Part shown: one piece after another, positions 1-5,496 of the stretch
How positions within the stretch are numbered: the first letter of the stretch is position 1
Layout of the letters: each line of letters begins with the position of its first letter
Source: Candidatus Caldarchaeum sp.
GTDB taxonomy: Archaea > Thermoproteota > Nitrososphaeria_A > Caldarchaeales > Caldarchaeaceae
Assembly: GCA_025054515.1 (NCBI GenBank)
Contig: JANWZT010000041.1
Span: forward strand, 253-9,905
Direction: 5' to 3'
Length of the DNA: 9,653 bases
Notes under the pieces: model-generated
What the model saw: the letters and a program-made list of their open reading frames with translations, nothing else
The model's database searches: none
What the model was told of the DNA's origin: nothing
Position numbers and translations under genes: made by a program

Positions 1-698
1 TCCTATACCTCGACGACTCCTACGTCACATCGTTTTCGGCCTCTGTTTTGGAGGCAGGTGACGAATGGGTGTTGCTTGACCAGACCTATTTCCATCCAAG
101 GGGCGGAGGCCTTGTTTCCGACGTCGGAATCATGAAGTTCGCGGGGGGCGAGGCCAAGGTTGTCGAAGCATCGTTCGGCGAATCGGGTGTCGTTCATCGT
201 CTGGAAGGCCCGGTGCCTGCCGCCGGCTCATTTGTGGAATGTTCTATCGACTGGGAGAAGAGATACAGGCTAATGAGGCTGCACACGGGTCTTCACGTTC
301 TCGCCGCCCACATGGTCCAGAAGACAGGAGCTTTAATCACCGGCAACAACATCTCGTTCGATAACGCCCGCGTCGACTTCAGCCTCGAAAACTTCGACAG
401 AACCTTGATGGAGCAAATTGTCCAAGAAACCAACAAAAAACTCGAAGAAGGCCATGCAGTCAAAATCTACTATATGGAAAGAGAAAAAGTACTCAACACG
501 CCGGGAATGGTGAAGCTCGCGGGCCGGCTTCCGCCGGACATTCCAATCCTAAGAATAGTCGAAATCGAGGGTATCGACATACAGGCCGACGGAGGGCCTC
601 ACGTCCACAACACATCTGAAGTAGGCCAAATATTTGTATCCAAGCTCGAAAACAAGGGAAAAACCAACCGACGCATGTATTTCACGGTCACACCTTAA
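1..698 (+). CDS. alaX: AlaX-type alanyl-tRNA editing protein, 5' end cut by the window
   Basis: This is the 3' 231 codons of a trans-editing protein that hydrolyses misacylated tRNA(Ala) (Ser- or Gly-tRNA(Ala)) in the cytoplasm. The frame is open from base 3, and the residues before the TTG at 48 (LYLDDSYVTSF) already look like the AlaX N-terminus, so the true start lies just outside the window. Numbering from the first visible codon: a glycine-rich HPRGGG motif at 31-36, typical of the medium-length AlaX class; the zinc-site HTGLH at 94-98; and DGGPHVHNTSEVG at 196-208. That last block corresponds to the AlaRS/AlaX C-x3-H half of the zinc site, but the Cys is Asp here. The total length fits AlaX-M (about 215-240 residues). 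The family call is firm. The substrate preference and the effect of the Cys-to-Asp change are not shown. The stop codon overlaps an A/T-rich element that may be the promoter of the RNA downstream. Confidence 0.93.
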   Translation, partial: LYLDDSYVTSFSASVLEAGDEWVLLDQTYFHPRGGGLVSDVGIMKFAGGEAKVVEASFGESGVVHRLEGPVPAAGSFVECSIDWEKRYRLMRLHTGLHVLAAHMVQKTGALITGNNISFDNARVDFSLENFDRTLMEQIVQETNKKLEEGHAVKIYYMEREKVLNTPGMVKLAGRLPPDIPILRIVEIEGIDIQADGGPHVHNTSEVGQIFVSKLENKGKTNRRMYFTVTP

Positions 699-703
699 AT
701 AAA
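694..703 (+). promoter_or_regulatory. Candidate TATA box for the C/D box RNA
   Basis: The A/T-rich stretch CTTAAATAAA spans the alaX stop codon. Its centre is about 25 bases ahead of the expected 5' end of the candidate guide RNA (near 722-725), the usual archaeal TATA-to-start distance. This is inference from spacing only. Confidence 0.4.
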
Positions 704-721
704 CCAGCCATAAAATAATAC

Positions 722-790
722 TGGATGATGAGACTGACCTGTTCAGAGAGCCGTCGAGGCTCCGTGATGAACATACACCTCTCTGAACCA
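722..790 (+). ncRNA. Candidate C/D box guide sRNA
   Basis: This has the layout of an archaeal 2'-O-methylation guide RNA. Box C is ATGATGA (725-731), box C' is GTGATGA (764-770) and box D is CTGA (783-786). Both C and C' match RUGAUGA exactly, and the C'-to-D spacer is exactly 12 bases (771-782, ACATACACCTCT), the usual guide length. By the D+5 rule the predicted target is AGAGGUGUAUGU, modified at the fifth base (G). The best D' candidate is the degenerate TCGA at 754-757, 6 bases before C'. The C-to-D' spacer would then be 22 bases, longer than usual. TGG (722-724) can pair with CCA (788-790) as the short terminal stem. A perfect 10-bp inverted repeat (741-750 with 779-788) could form instead and would cover box D. 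An own promoter (694-703) and a following T5 run (796-800) are consistent with an independent small RNA. A hairpin in a 3' UTR is the alternative. Confidence 0.55.
741..788. repeat. Perfect 10-bp inverted repeat (28-base loop)
   Basis: GTTCAGAGAG at 741-750 is the exact reverse complement of CTCTCTGAAC at 779-788. A nested 5-bp stem lies at 748-752/758-762 (GAGCC/GGCTC) and would be an alternative pairing. The outer repeat overlaps box D of the candidate guide RNA, so the two structures exclude each other. Confidence 0.8.
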
Positions 791-795
791 AGACG

Positions 796-805
796 TTTTT
801 AAAAA
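796..805 (+). promoter_or_regulatory. TATA box, PPOX gene
   Basis: TTTTTAAAAA is centred about 25 bases before the GTG at 825, which predicts a leaderless transcript beginning at or next to the start codon. The T5 half could also serve as the termination tract of the upstream small RNA. Confidence 0.55.
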
Positions 806-824
806 GCCATCTCCATTTTCATTC

Positions 825-1217
825 GTGGTCAAGTTATCTCCTGCAGAGCAAAAGTTTATCGAGTCTAACGAGCTATGCAGGCTGGCTACTGCAGACGAAA
901 AAGGAACACCACATGTCGTGCCGGTCGCCTATATCTTCTCCGATAACAAATTCTACATCGCCACAGACTACGGCACCAAAAAACTATCGAATATCAAGAA
1001 AAACAACAAGGTATCGCTTGTCGTCGACCGGTACAAACCCAACAAAGCCGTCATGGTTGTAGGTGAAGCGTATATCCTCGAGAAAGGGCCTGAATTCCGC
1101 GAAATGTACCGGCGATTCTACGAAAAATTCGCTTGGGTCCGGAAAAATCCGTGGAACGAGGGCGAAGCTCCTTTCATCGTCGTCAGGCCGTTGAAAGTGG
1201 TTTCGTGGGGGTTGTAA
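825..1217 (+). CDS. PPOX-family flavin/F420-binding protein
   Basis: A 130-residue single-domain protein of the pyridoxamine 5'-phosphate oxidase-like split-barrel fold. It probably binds FMN or F420 and carries out or assists a redox reaction in the cytoplasm. The family pattern is clear: an N-terminal helix, then LCRLATADEKGTPHVVPVAY (17-36), where 'LATxxxxGxPHVVPV' is the typical first strand pair; then FYIATDYGTKKLSNIKKN (43-60), the cofactor phosphate-binding region; then VSLVVDRY (63-70) and a C-terminal strand IVVRPLKVVSWGL. There is no signal peptide or membrane segment, and the length is normal for this class (125-145). The start is GTG, chosen because the domain begins within 12 residues and a TATA element sits at leaderless distance. 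Many short archaeal and actinobacterial PPOX proteins use F420, and an F420-type LLM enzyme is encoded nearby, but cofactor choice cannot be read from the sequence. No substrate is known. Confidence 0.85.
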   Translation: MVKLSPAEQKFIESNELCRLATADEKGTPHVVPVAYIFSDNKFYIATDYGTKKLSNIKKNNKVSLVVDRYKPNKAVMVVGEAYILEKGPEFREMYRRFYEKFAWVRKNPWNEGEAPFIVVRPLKVVSWGL

Positions 1218-1265
1218 CATGAATCAGCTTATAGACAAGCGCCGGACGAGGTTAAATCGGATTTG

Positions 1266-1478
1266 ATGTCGCCGGGAAAATGGTCGGAGGAGCAGAAAAT
1301 CGAAGTCCTGCGCTCCAGCGTGGGAAACGCCATGATAAACCTCAAAATCGTCGCCAACTCCCAGCTCGCCCAACAACTCGGGCTTATCGACGAAAAAGAA
1401 AGGGAAATTCTCCTCAGGGCCGCCGAAGTAGCTCTATCCATCATGAAGAGGGGTAAAGAAAAAGGAATCTTCAAGTAA
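1266..1478 (+). CDS. Small hypothetical helical protein (70 aa)
   Basis: I do not recognise this gene. The product is charged, Leu/Ala-rich and probably almost entirely helical, with two helices (about residues 6-38 and 42-64) separated by GLIDEKE and a basic C-terminus (KRGKEKGIFK). There is no signal peptide, membrane segment or Cys pair. The start could be ATG 1266 or the adjacent TTG 1263. GAGGT at 1248-1252 is a plausible ribosome-binding site, 10 bases from the TTG and 13 from the ATG. The frame is the same as that of the PPOX gene and stays open from its stop (1215-1217), but with no other start codon in between. It may be co-transcribed with the PPOX gene or expressed from the weak A/T element near 1228-1234. 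Codon usage resembles the neighbours, so it is probably a real gene. Confidence 0.65.
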   Translation: MSPGKWSEEQKIEVLRSSVGNAMINLKIVANSQLAQQLGLIDEKEREILLRAAEVALSIMKRGKEKGIFK

Positions 1479-1485
1479 AAATTCT

Positions 1486-1519
1486 TATGCCGAGTTGGGG
1501 GAAAGCTGATGGCGGCATA
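1486..1519. repeat. 7-bp inverted repeat ahead of the first aminohydrolase gene
   Basis: TATGCCG (1486-1492) and CGGCATA (1513-1519) are exact reverse complements around a 20-base loop, just upstream of the TATA-like element of the aminohydrolase gene. The position suits an operator or a terminator of the preceding gene, but a chance repeat cannot be excluded. Confidence 0.35.
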
Positions 1520-1520
1520 G

Positions 1521-1529
1521 ACTTATTTA
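1521..1529 (+). promoter_or_regulatory. TATA-like element, first aminohydrolase
   Basis: ACTTATTTA is centred about 28 bases before ATG 1553, and there is no clear Shine-Dalgarno sequence ahead of the start. This fits a leaderless or very short-leader transcript. Confidence 0.45.
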
Positions 1530-1552
1530 CCCACTCAGCCGTTTGTTCGTGA

Positions 1553-2944
1553 ATGACGAGATATTTGTTGAAAGGAGGATTCATAGTCCCTGTCGACGGC
1601 AGTCGAAGAATCATCCGTGATGGATGTGTGTTGGTGGATGGAGACCGAATTGAAATGGTTGGCTCACGGGATGAGGTGCTGCCTTATTCGGCTGGGGCTG
1701 AAGTGGTGGACACGACAGGTTGCTTGATTATTCCGGGGCTTGTCGACACACACGTCCATTTAGCGCAGGCTTTGCTTCGGGGCGTGGTACCCGATAACTT
1801 GACACTAATTCCGTGGTTAAGGGACTGGGTCTGGAGGTTTCTTGGCGTCTACGACAGAGAGGACGGGAAGGCGAGCGCCGCCCTCTGCATCCTCGAAATG
1901 CTCAAAACCGGAACGACGGCCTTCATCGAAATCCATCTACATAGTCGGTACGGGTTTGACGGGATAGCGGAGGTCGTCAAGCAATCGGGCATCAGAGGGG
2001 TTTTGTCGAAGACATTCATGGACATGAAAGGATACGCAACCGAGGAAAACATCATGCCGGCTTCGATGATAGAAGACGGGCAAGAATGCATAAGAGAGTT
2101 CAAGCAGATGCATAAAAAGTGGAATGGCCAAGCCGACGGCCGCATCAACGTATGGATTGGTTTGAGGAGTGCGGGAGCGGTTTCGGATAGCCTGTTCTAC
2201 GAAGCCGCTGAAATCGCGAGAGAATATGACACAGGCATCACGAATCATGTGGCGGAGGTCAGGGAGGACCTTGAATACTATCGGAAAGCATACGGCACCG
2301 GTGTCGCCGGCTACCTGGAGAAGTTTAACATGCTGGGTGAAAGACGTGTCTACGCCCACTGCGTCTGGCTTAACGAAGATGATATGAGGAAATTCGCCGA
2401 GACGGGCACGACGGTTGCCCACTGTCCTTCTTCCAACATGAAGCTTGGTTCGGGGATAGCTCCTGTTTCGGACATGCTCCGGCTTGGTGTTAACGTGGGG
2501 CTGGGATGCGACGGTGGCCCGAGCAACGACAGCTACGACATGATCCGTGAAATGAAGATGGCGGCTTGTCTGCAGAAGGTTAGGACGCTCGACCCAACGG
2601 TGATTTCAGCTTGGGATGTGTTGACGATGGCGACGAGAAACGGCGCCCGGGCGATGGGGAAGCTCAACATGCTGGGAAGCCTTGAAAAGGGGAAGAAAGC
2701 CGACATCGTGGTCGTCAGCTTGAAAAGGCCATCGGTAACGCCGATCTCAAACCCCGTATCTCTGCTGGTGTACGCCGCATCCGGGGAAGACGTCCGAGAC
2801 GTCATGGTAGACGGAAAATTCGTCGTCCGTGACAAACAAGTGCTTACGCTGGACGAAGAACACGTCATCAAACAGGCCAACAAACATCTGGAAAGAATTT
2901 TGTCGAAAGTCGACCCAAGCATCGACCTTCTCAAAACGATGTAG
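1553..2944 (+). CDS. Metal-dependent aminohydrolase, ATZ/TRZ/SAH-deaminase type
   Basis: A 463-residue amidohydrolase-superfamily enzyme that should hydrolytically deaminate (or dechlorinate) an N-heterocyclic substrate with one divalent metal ion in the cytoplasm. All the expected active-site elements are visible: PGLVDTHVH with the strand-1 HxH (H67, H69), HVAE on strand 5 (H232 metal ligand, E235 catalytic acid/base), AHC on strand 6 (H269), AHCPSSNMKLGSG (289-301) and GCDGGPSND with the strand-8 Asp (D320). The small beta-sandwich domain is split between the N-terminus (residues 1-60) and the C-terminus (from about 370: KKADIVVV...VDGKFVV). The length is normal for the group (430-470). 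Homologues include SAH/MTA/5'-deoxyadenosine deaminases, guanine and 8-oxoguanine deaminases and s-triazine hydrolases, so the substrate cannot be assigned. The 3' end overlaps the end of the convergent F420-type oxidoreductase gene by 14 bases, and that transcription unit encodes a second related aminohydrolase. Confidence 0.9.
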   Translation: MTRYLLKGGFIVPVDGSRRIIRDGCVLVDGDRIEMVGSRDEVLPYSAGAEVVDTTGCLIIPGLVDTHVHLAQALLRGVVPDNLTLIPWLRDWVWRFLGVYDREDGKASAALCILEMLKTGTTAFIEIHLHSRYGFDGIAEVVKQSGIRGVLSKTFMDMKGYATEENIMPASMIEDGQECIREFKQMHKKWNGQADGRINVWIGLRSAGAVSDSLFYEAAEIAREYDTGITNHVAEVREDLEYYRKAYGTGVAGYLEKFNMLGERRVYAHCVWLNEDDMRKFAETGTTVAHCPSSNMKLGSGIAPVSDMLRLGVNVGLGCDGGPSNDSYDMIREMKMAACLQKVRTLDPTVISAWDVLTMATRNGARAMGKLNMLGSLEKGKKADIVVVSLKRPSVTPISNPVSLLVYAASGEDVRDVMVDGKFVVRDKQVLTLDEEHVIKQANKHLERILSKVDPSIDLLKTM

Positions 2945-3917
2945 GCGCGAAATGATGAAGGATAGGCAGAACTTCGCCTGTTACGGGATAGAGAAGGGGC
3001 TCCGTCGCACCGCTATCGACGTATTCGCGGATTTTTTTTCTGCATGTTTCTATGTCGCCGACAGCCATCAGTTCTGAGGCGACTTTCTCCGGCACAATTT
3101 CGACGGCTTGGCGGAGCTTGTCGTCGGTCGTCGGCCATCCGCCTGTAACTTCCCGTATTTCGTTTGTGAGCTTCTCAGGAACACCCGAAGCCAACGCTAT
3201 ATGCGGCTCCATCGCCAAATATTCAGCCACCATAAGACGAGCCATGTAGAAGGCCTTCTCCAAATCCGCGGAATAAGAGATGGCGAGTAGCTGCGGCCGG
3301 TCGACATCCATTATTTTTCGCCCAGATTTTCTGGCGCCTGCAGCGATGAATTCAACGGCCTTCCTGTTGTATTCCGGCGAAACGAGATAGTTGAGCAAAA
3401 CTCCGTCGGCGATTTCGCCGGCGAGCTCCATCATCTTAAAACCCGTCGCCCCTACATAGACGGGAACATTCGTGGGAACCCGCTCCAGCCTCACGCCGCG
3501 CACTTTAACGAACTCCCCTTCGAAAAACACCTCCTCCCCTTTGAACAACTTCTTCAAAACCACGACATGCTCACGCATGGCTTGAAGAGGTTTTTCGCGT
3601 TTGATTCCTATTTTGGAGGCCATCGGCTCCCACAAAACACCTATGCCGAGACAGGTCCTGCCGTTGGACAGCTCGTCCAACGTGGTGAAGGTGGTTGCCA
3701 GCGTGACGACGTTCCGCGTCCAAGTATGTAACACACCCGTCCCAAGCTTGATTTTCTCGGTGAAAGCCGCGAGAGCCGCGACTGAAACCGTCGAATCACG
3801 AAAAGTTCTCGACTCGCCTTGCCAAATGCTGGTGAACCCGTTTCTTTCCGCAAGCTTCGCGTAGAGAATTTCGTCGCGTAGAGGAACGCTGGAGGTGAAG
3901 TAAAGGCCTACCCTCAT
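2931..3917 (-). CDS. F420-dependent LLM-class oxidoreductase (Mer-like)
   Basis: A 328-residue luciferase-like monooxygenase-fold (TIM barrel) protein of the coenzyme F420-dependent branch, which also contains methylene-tetrahydromethanopterin reductase (Mer) and F420 glucose-6-phosphate dehydrogenase. It likely transfers hydride between F420 and an organic substrate in the cytoplasm. Visible marks are MRVGLYFTSSVPLRDEILYA at the N-terminus (strand 1), the family signature LDELSNGRTCLGIG (80-93), the following RxKPLQAMREHV helix (107-118) and VPVYVGATGFKMMELAGEIADG, the conserved strand-helix before the C-terminal part. An upstream ATG at 3983 would add 22 basic residues from inside the preceding gene. 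I chose ATG 3915-3917 because the fold starts there and AAGGTG (3924-3929) sits 6 bases upstream. Only one base separates this start from the stop of the upstream aminohydrolase (TGA-C-ATG), so the two are co-translated parts of one operon. It is probably not canonical Mer, whose sequence is more diagnostic. The substrate is unknown. Confidence 0.88.
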   Translation of the reverse strand: MRVGLYFTSSVPLRDEILYAKLAERNGFTSIWQGESRTFRDSTVSVAALAAFTEKIKLGTGVLHTWTRNVVTLATTFTTLDELSNGRTCLGIGVLWEPMASKIGIKREKPLQAMREHVVVLKKLFKGEEVFFEGEFVKVRGVRLERVPTNVPVYVGATGFKMMELAGEIADGVLLNYLVSPEYNRKAVEFIAAGARKSGRKIMDVDRPQLLAISYSADLEKAFYMARLMVAEYLAMEPHIALASGVPEKLTNEIREVTGGWPTTDDKLRQAVEIVPEKVASELMAVGDIETCRKKIREYVDSGATEPLLYPVTGEVLPILHHFAPTSF

Positions 3918-3918
3918 G

Positions 3919-5238
3919 TCAAACACCTTCCCACAGTTTTTCAGCTGCCTTGAAACATTCTTTCTTTGCCTTTTCTTCGTCAACGCGTGTCGATTGCCCG
4001 TTTTTGACGACGATTTTTCCGTCGACTATCACGGTGTCGACCCAAGAACCGCTCGCGTAAACCACCAGCTGAGAGATGACGTTCTCGGAGGTAACGGGTG
4101 TGGGAAAACGGTTGCGAATCACGACGATATCGGCTCTACGGCCTTCTTCTATCTTTCCCGCATGGATGCCGAGGGCCTTCGCACCGTTCTCCGTCGCCAT
4201 CCTGAAGACGGTTTGGGCTGGCATCACGCCGGCGTTTTCCTTCGCTGCCTTGTGAAGAAGCCACGTATTCCGCATGACTTCGAACATGTCGACGATAAAA
4301 CCATCGGTCCCCAAACAAACAGTCATCCCCCTTTCCAACATTTCGGGAACTGGTGCTATGCCTCCCCCCACTTCGCCATTGCTTAAAGGCTGGTGGGAAA
4401 CTTTGACACCTCTGCGTGCGAGGATATCCAGCTCCCGGGCTGTAGTTTTGACGCACTGGGAAGCGAGAACATCGGGTCCCCAAAAACCCAACTCCTCGTA
4501 TAATTCAGCGGGATATTTCCCGTATCTTTTCAAAGCTTCCTCGGTTTCGTAGATTCCTTCTTCGAAATGAATGTGTATTCCAGCTCCGGTTTTGTCGGCG
4601 TCTTCCCGACATCGTCTGATGAATTCGGGCGAACACGTGAAAGTCGTATGGATGCAGTGCATGCCCTTTACGAGACCATTTCGGGCCTTCATATTTTTGA
4701 TGAAAGAATCATTTTCCTCAAGGCCTTTCAATCCGTTTTCTCTGCTGACTCTTTCCGTCGCTTCGAAAGAAAGAATGCCGCGTAACCCCGCTTCCTCCAA
4801 GACTCCGGCTTCGACATCGAGCACACCGGGCAAAGCAAAGGGCGCTTCGAGAATATCTGCGACGCATGTCGTCCCCGTCTTGAGTCTTTCCACCGCGGCG
4901 TGCCGGACAGCCGCTTCAACAAGGCGTTTGTCAAGCCTGTCCTCGACATACGGCCACCAGAAATCCTTCAGAAAATCCCAAAAACCCGTGACCGCGACTT
5001 TGACGGGAATGCCGTGCGCGAGAACGCCGTACATATGGTCATGGGCTGAAACAAGACCTGGAATGACAACCGCATCAGACGCATCCACAACCTTCTGAGC
5101 GGTGAGGCCCATCGGCTCCCCCGAGCCAACTTTCACAACACATCCATCGGAAACCGCGACGAAACCCGGAAAATAGAAAGGGCCGTCAGCACAACAGACC
5201 ACCTTTCCACCTCGAATGATCAAATCAACTTCGGTCAA
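3919..5238 (-). CDS. SsnA-like aminohydrolase with altered strand-6 active-site residue
   Basis: A 439-residue amidohydrolase-superfamily protein, most like the SsnA/chlorohydrolase branch. SAHDHMYGVLAHG carries the strand-1 HxH (H66, H68); HTTFTCSP (197-204) is typical of SsnA-like proteins; IHIHFEEG holds the strand-5 metal His (H224) and catalytic Glu (E227); CLGTDGF carries the strand-8 Asp (D312). The strand-6 motif, normally AHC(V), is SQC(V): residue 261 is Gln (CAG). That His usually contacts the substrate or the reactive water, so activity or specificity may differ. VSHQPLSNGEVGGGIAPVPE replaces the usual VAHCPxSN block. The N- and C-terminal strands form the usual small sandwich domain. 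The TTG start (5236-5238) is supported by GGGAGGTT (5248-5255) 9 bases upstream; no in-frame ATG lies closer to the domain start. It is the first gene of a two-gene operon with the LLM oxidoreductase and is paralogous to the aminohydrolase at 1553-2944. Confidence 0.88.
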   Translation of the reverse strand: MTEVDLIIRGGKVVCCADGPFYFPGFVAVSDGCVVKVGSGEPMGLTAQKVVDASDAVVIPGLVSAHDHMYGVLAHGIPVKVAVTGFWDFLKDFWWPYVEDRLDKRLVEAAVRHAAVERLKTGTTCVADILEAPFALPGVLDVEAGVLEEAGLRGILSFEATERVSRENGLKGLEENDSFIKNMKARNGLVKGMHCIHTTFTCSPEFIRRCREDADKTGAGIHIHFEEGIYETEEALKRYGKYPAELYEELGFWGPDVLASQCVKTTARELDILARRGVKVSHQPLSNGEVGGGIAPVPEMLERGMTVCLGTDGFIVDMFEVMRNTWLLHKAAKENAGVMPAQTVFRMATENGAKALGIHAGKIEEGRRADIVVIRNRFPTPVTSENVISQLVVYASGSWVDTVIVDGKIVVKNGQSTRVDEEKAKKECFKAAEKLWEGV

Positions 5239-5283
5239 TTGGCGGCCAACCTCCCGACATCAAGACAGAAAACAATCGCGCGG

Positions 5284-5300
5284 CTTATTTTTGGTTATTT
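5284..5300 (-). promoter_or_regulatory. Candidate promoter of the SsnA-like/LLM operon
   Basis: On the minus strand this block reads as two A-rich elements (GAAATAAC and AAAAATAAG) about 50 bases upstream of the TTG start. Transcription would begin near 5260 and give a short leader that contains the GGGAGGTT ribosome-binding site. Inferred from position and composition. Confidence 0.35.
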
Positions 5301-5318
5301 CCTCAGATTGTCAAGCGG

Positions 5319-5344
5319 CTGGCCAATGAGTTTCGCATGGCCGG
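5319..5344. repeat. Hairpin-forming inverted repeat
   Basis: CTGGCCA (5319-5325) pairs with TGGCCGG (5338-5344), with one G-T wobble and a 12-base loop. No T-run follows, so it does not look like a terminator. It could be an operator or chance. Confidence 0.4.
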
Positions 5345-5465
5345 GCCTCCTTAGACTGTATGGCTTTGCAGGGCATTTCCGACTTTGATTGTGGAGGCGG
5401 AGTTTAGGGCAAGGAGGAAGTTTAGGAAATTTAGGGTGAGTTTAATTTTCGAGAGTTTGGCTAAG

Positions 5466-5475
5466 GTATAAATTT
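5466..5475 (+). promoter_or_regulatory. TATA box, PCuAC-type gene
   Basis: GTATAAATTT is a good archaeal TATA element, centred about 26 bases before ATG 5497. It predicts a leaderless transcript and supports the ATG over the adjacent TTG (5494). Confidence 0.6.
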
Positions 5476-5496
5476 TTCAGCCCCTATGCCGACTTG

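Larger units (their letters stand above)
5239..5496. other. Divergent intergenic region between aminohydrolase and copper-protein genes
   Basis: These 258 bases hold no recognisable gene. Reading left to right there is a near-palindrome TTGGCGGCCAA (5239-5249) beside the minus-strand start; a minus-strand SD (5248-5255); a T-rich block (5284-5300) that can act as a minus-strand TATA element; a hairpin with a 7-bp stem including one G-T pair (5319-5325 with 5338-5344, 12-base loop); three TTTAGG copies (5403, 5421, 5430; spacings 18 and 9); and the plus-strand TATA box (5466-5475). Two tiny open frames exist: ATG 5326 to 5388 (20 aa) and GTG 5358 or TTG 5385 to 5471 (37 or 28 aa, Arg/Lys-rich). 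Neither has support beyond being open. Confidence 0.6.

Noticed and set aside
725..790. tRNA or riboswitch in the alaX-PPOX spacer
   Set aside because: No cloverleaf, CCA-proximal stem or GTTC T-loop pattern fits; the repeated RUGAUGA boxes fit a C/D RNA better.
1219..1266. ATG 1219 as the start of the small hypothetical gene
   Set aside because: It is in a different frame and stops after 15 codons.
1937..2422. 161-codon minus-strand ORF inside the first aminohydrolase
   Set aside because: It is a shadow of the deaminase frame, which has all active-site motifs.
3918..3983. N-terminal 22-residue extension of the LLM oxidoreductase from ATG 3983
   Set aside because: The extension is basic, lies inside the upstream gene, and the fold begins exactly at the Met encoded at 3915-3917, which has a well-spaced ribosome-binding site.
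3916..4386. 156-codon plus-strand ORF antisense to the SsnA-like gene
   Set aside because: A shadow ORF with no domain, overlapping a well-supported gene and the operon junction.
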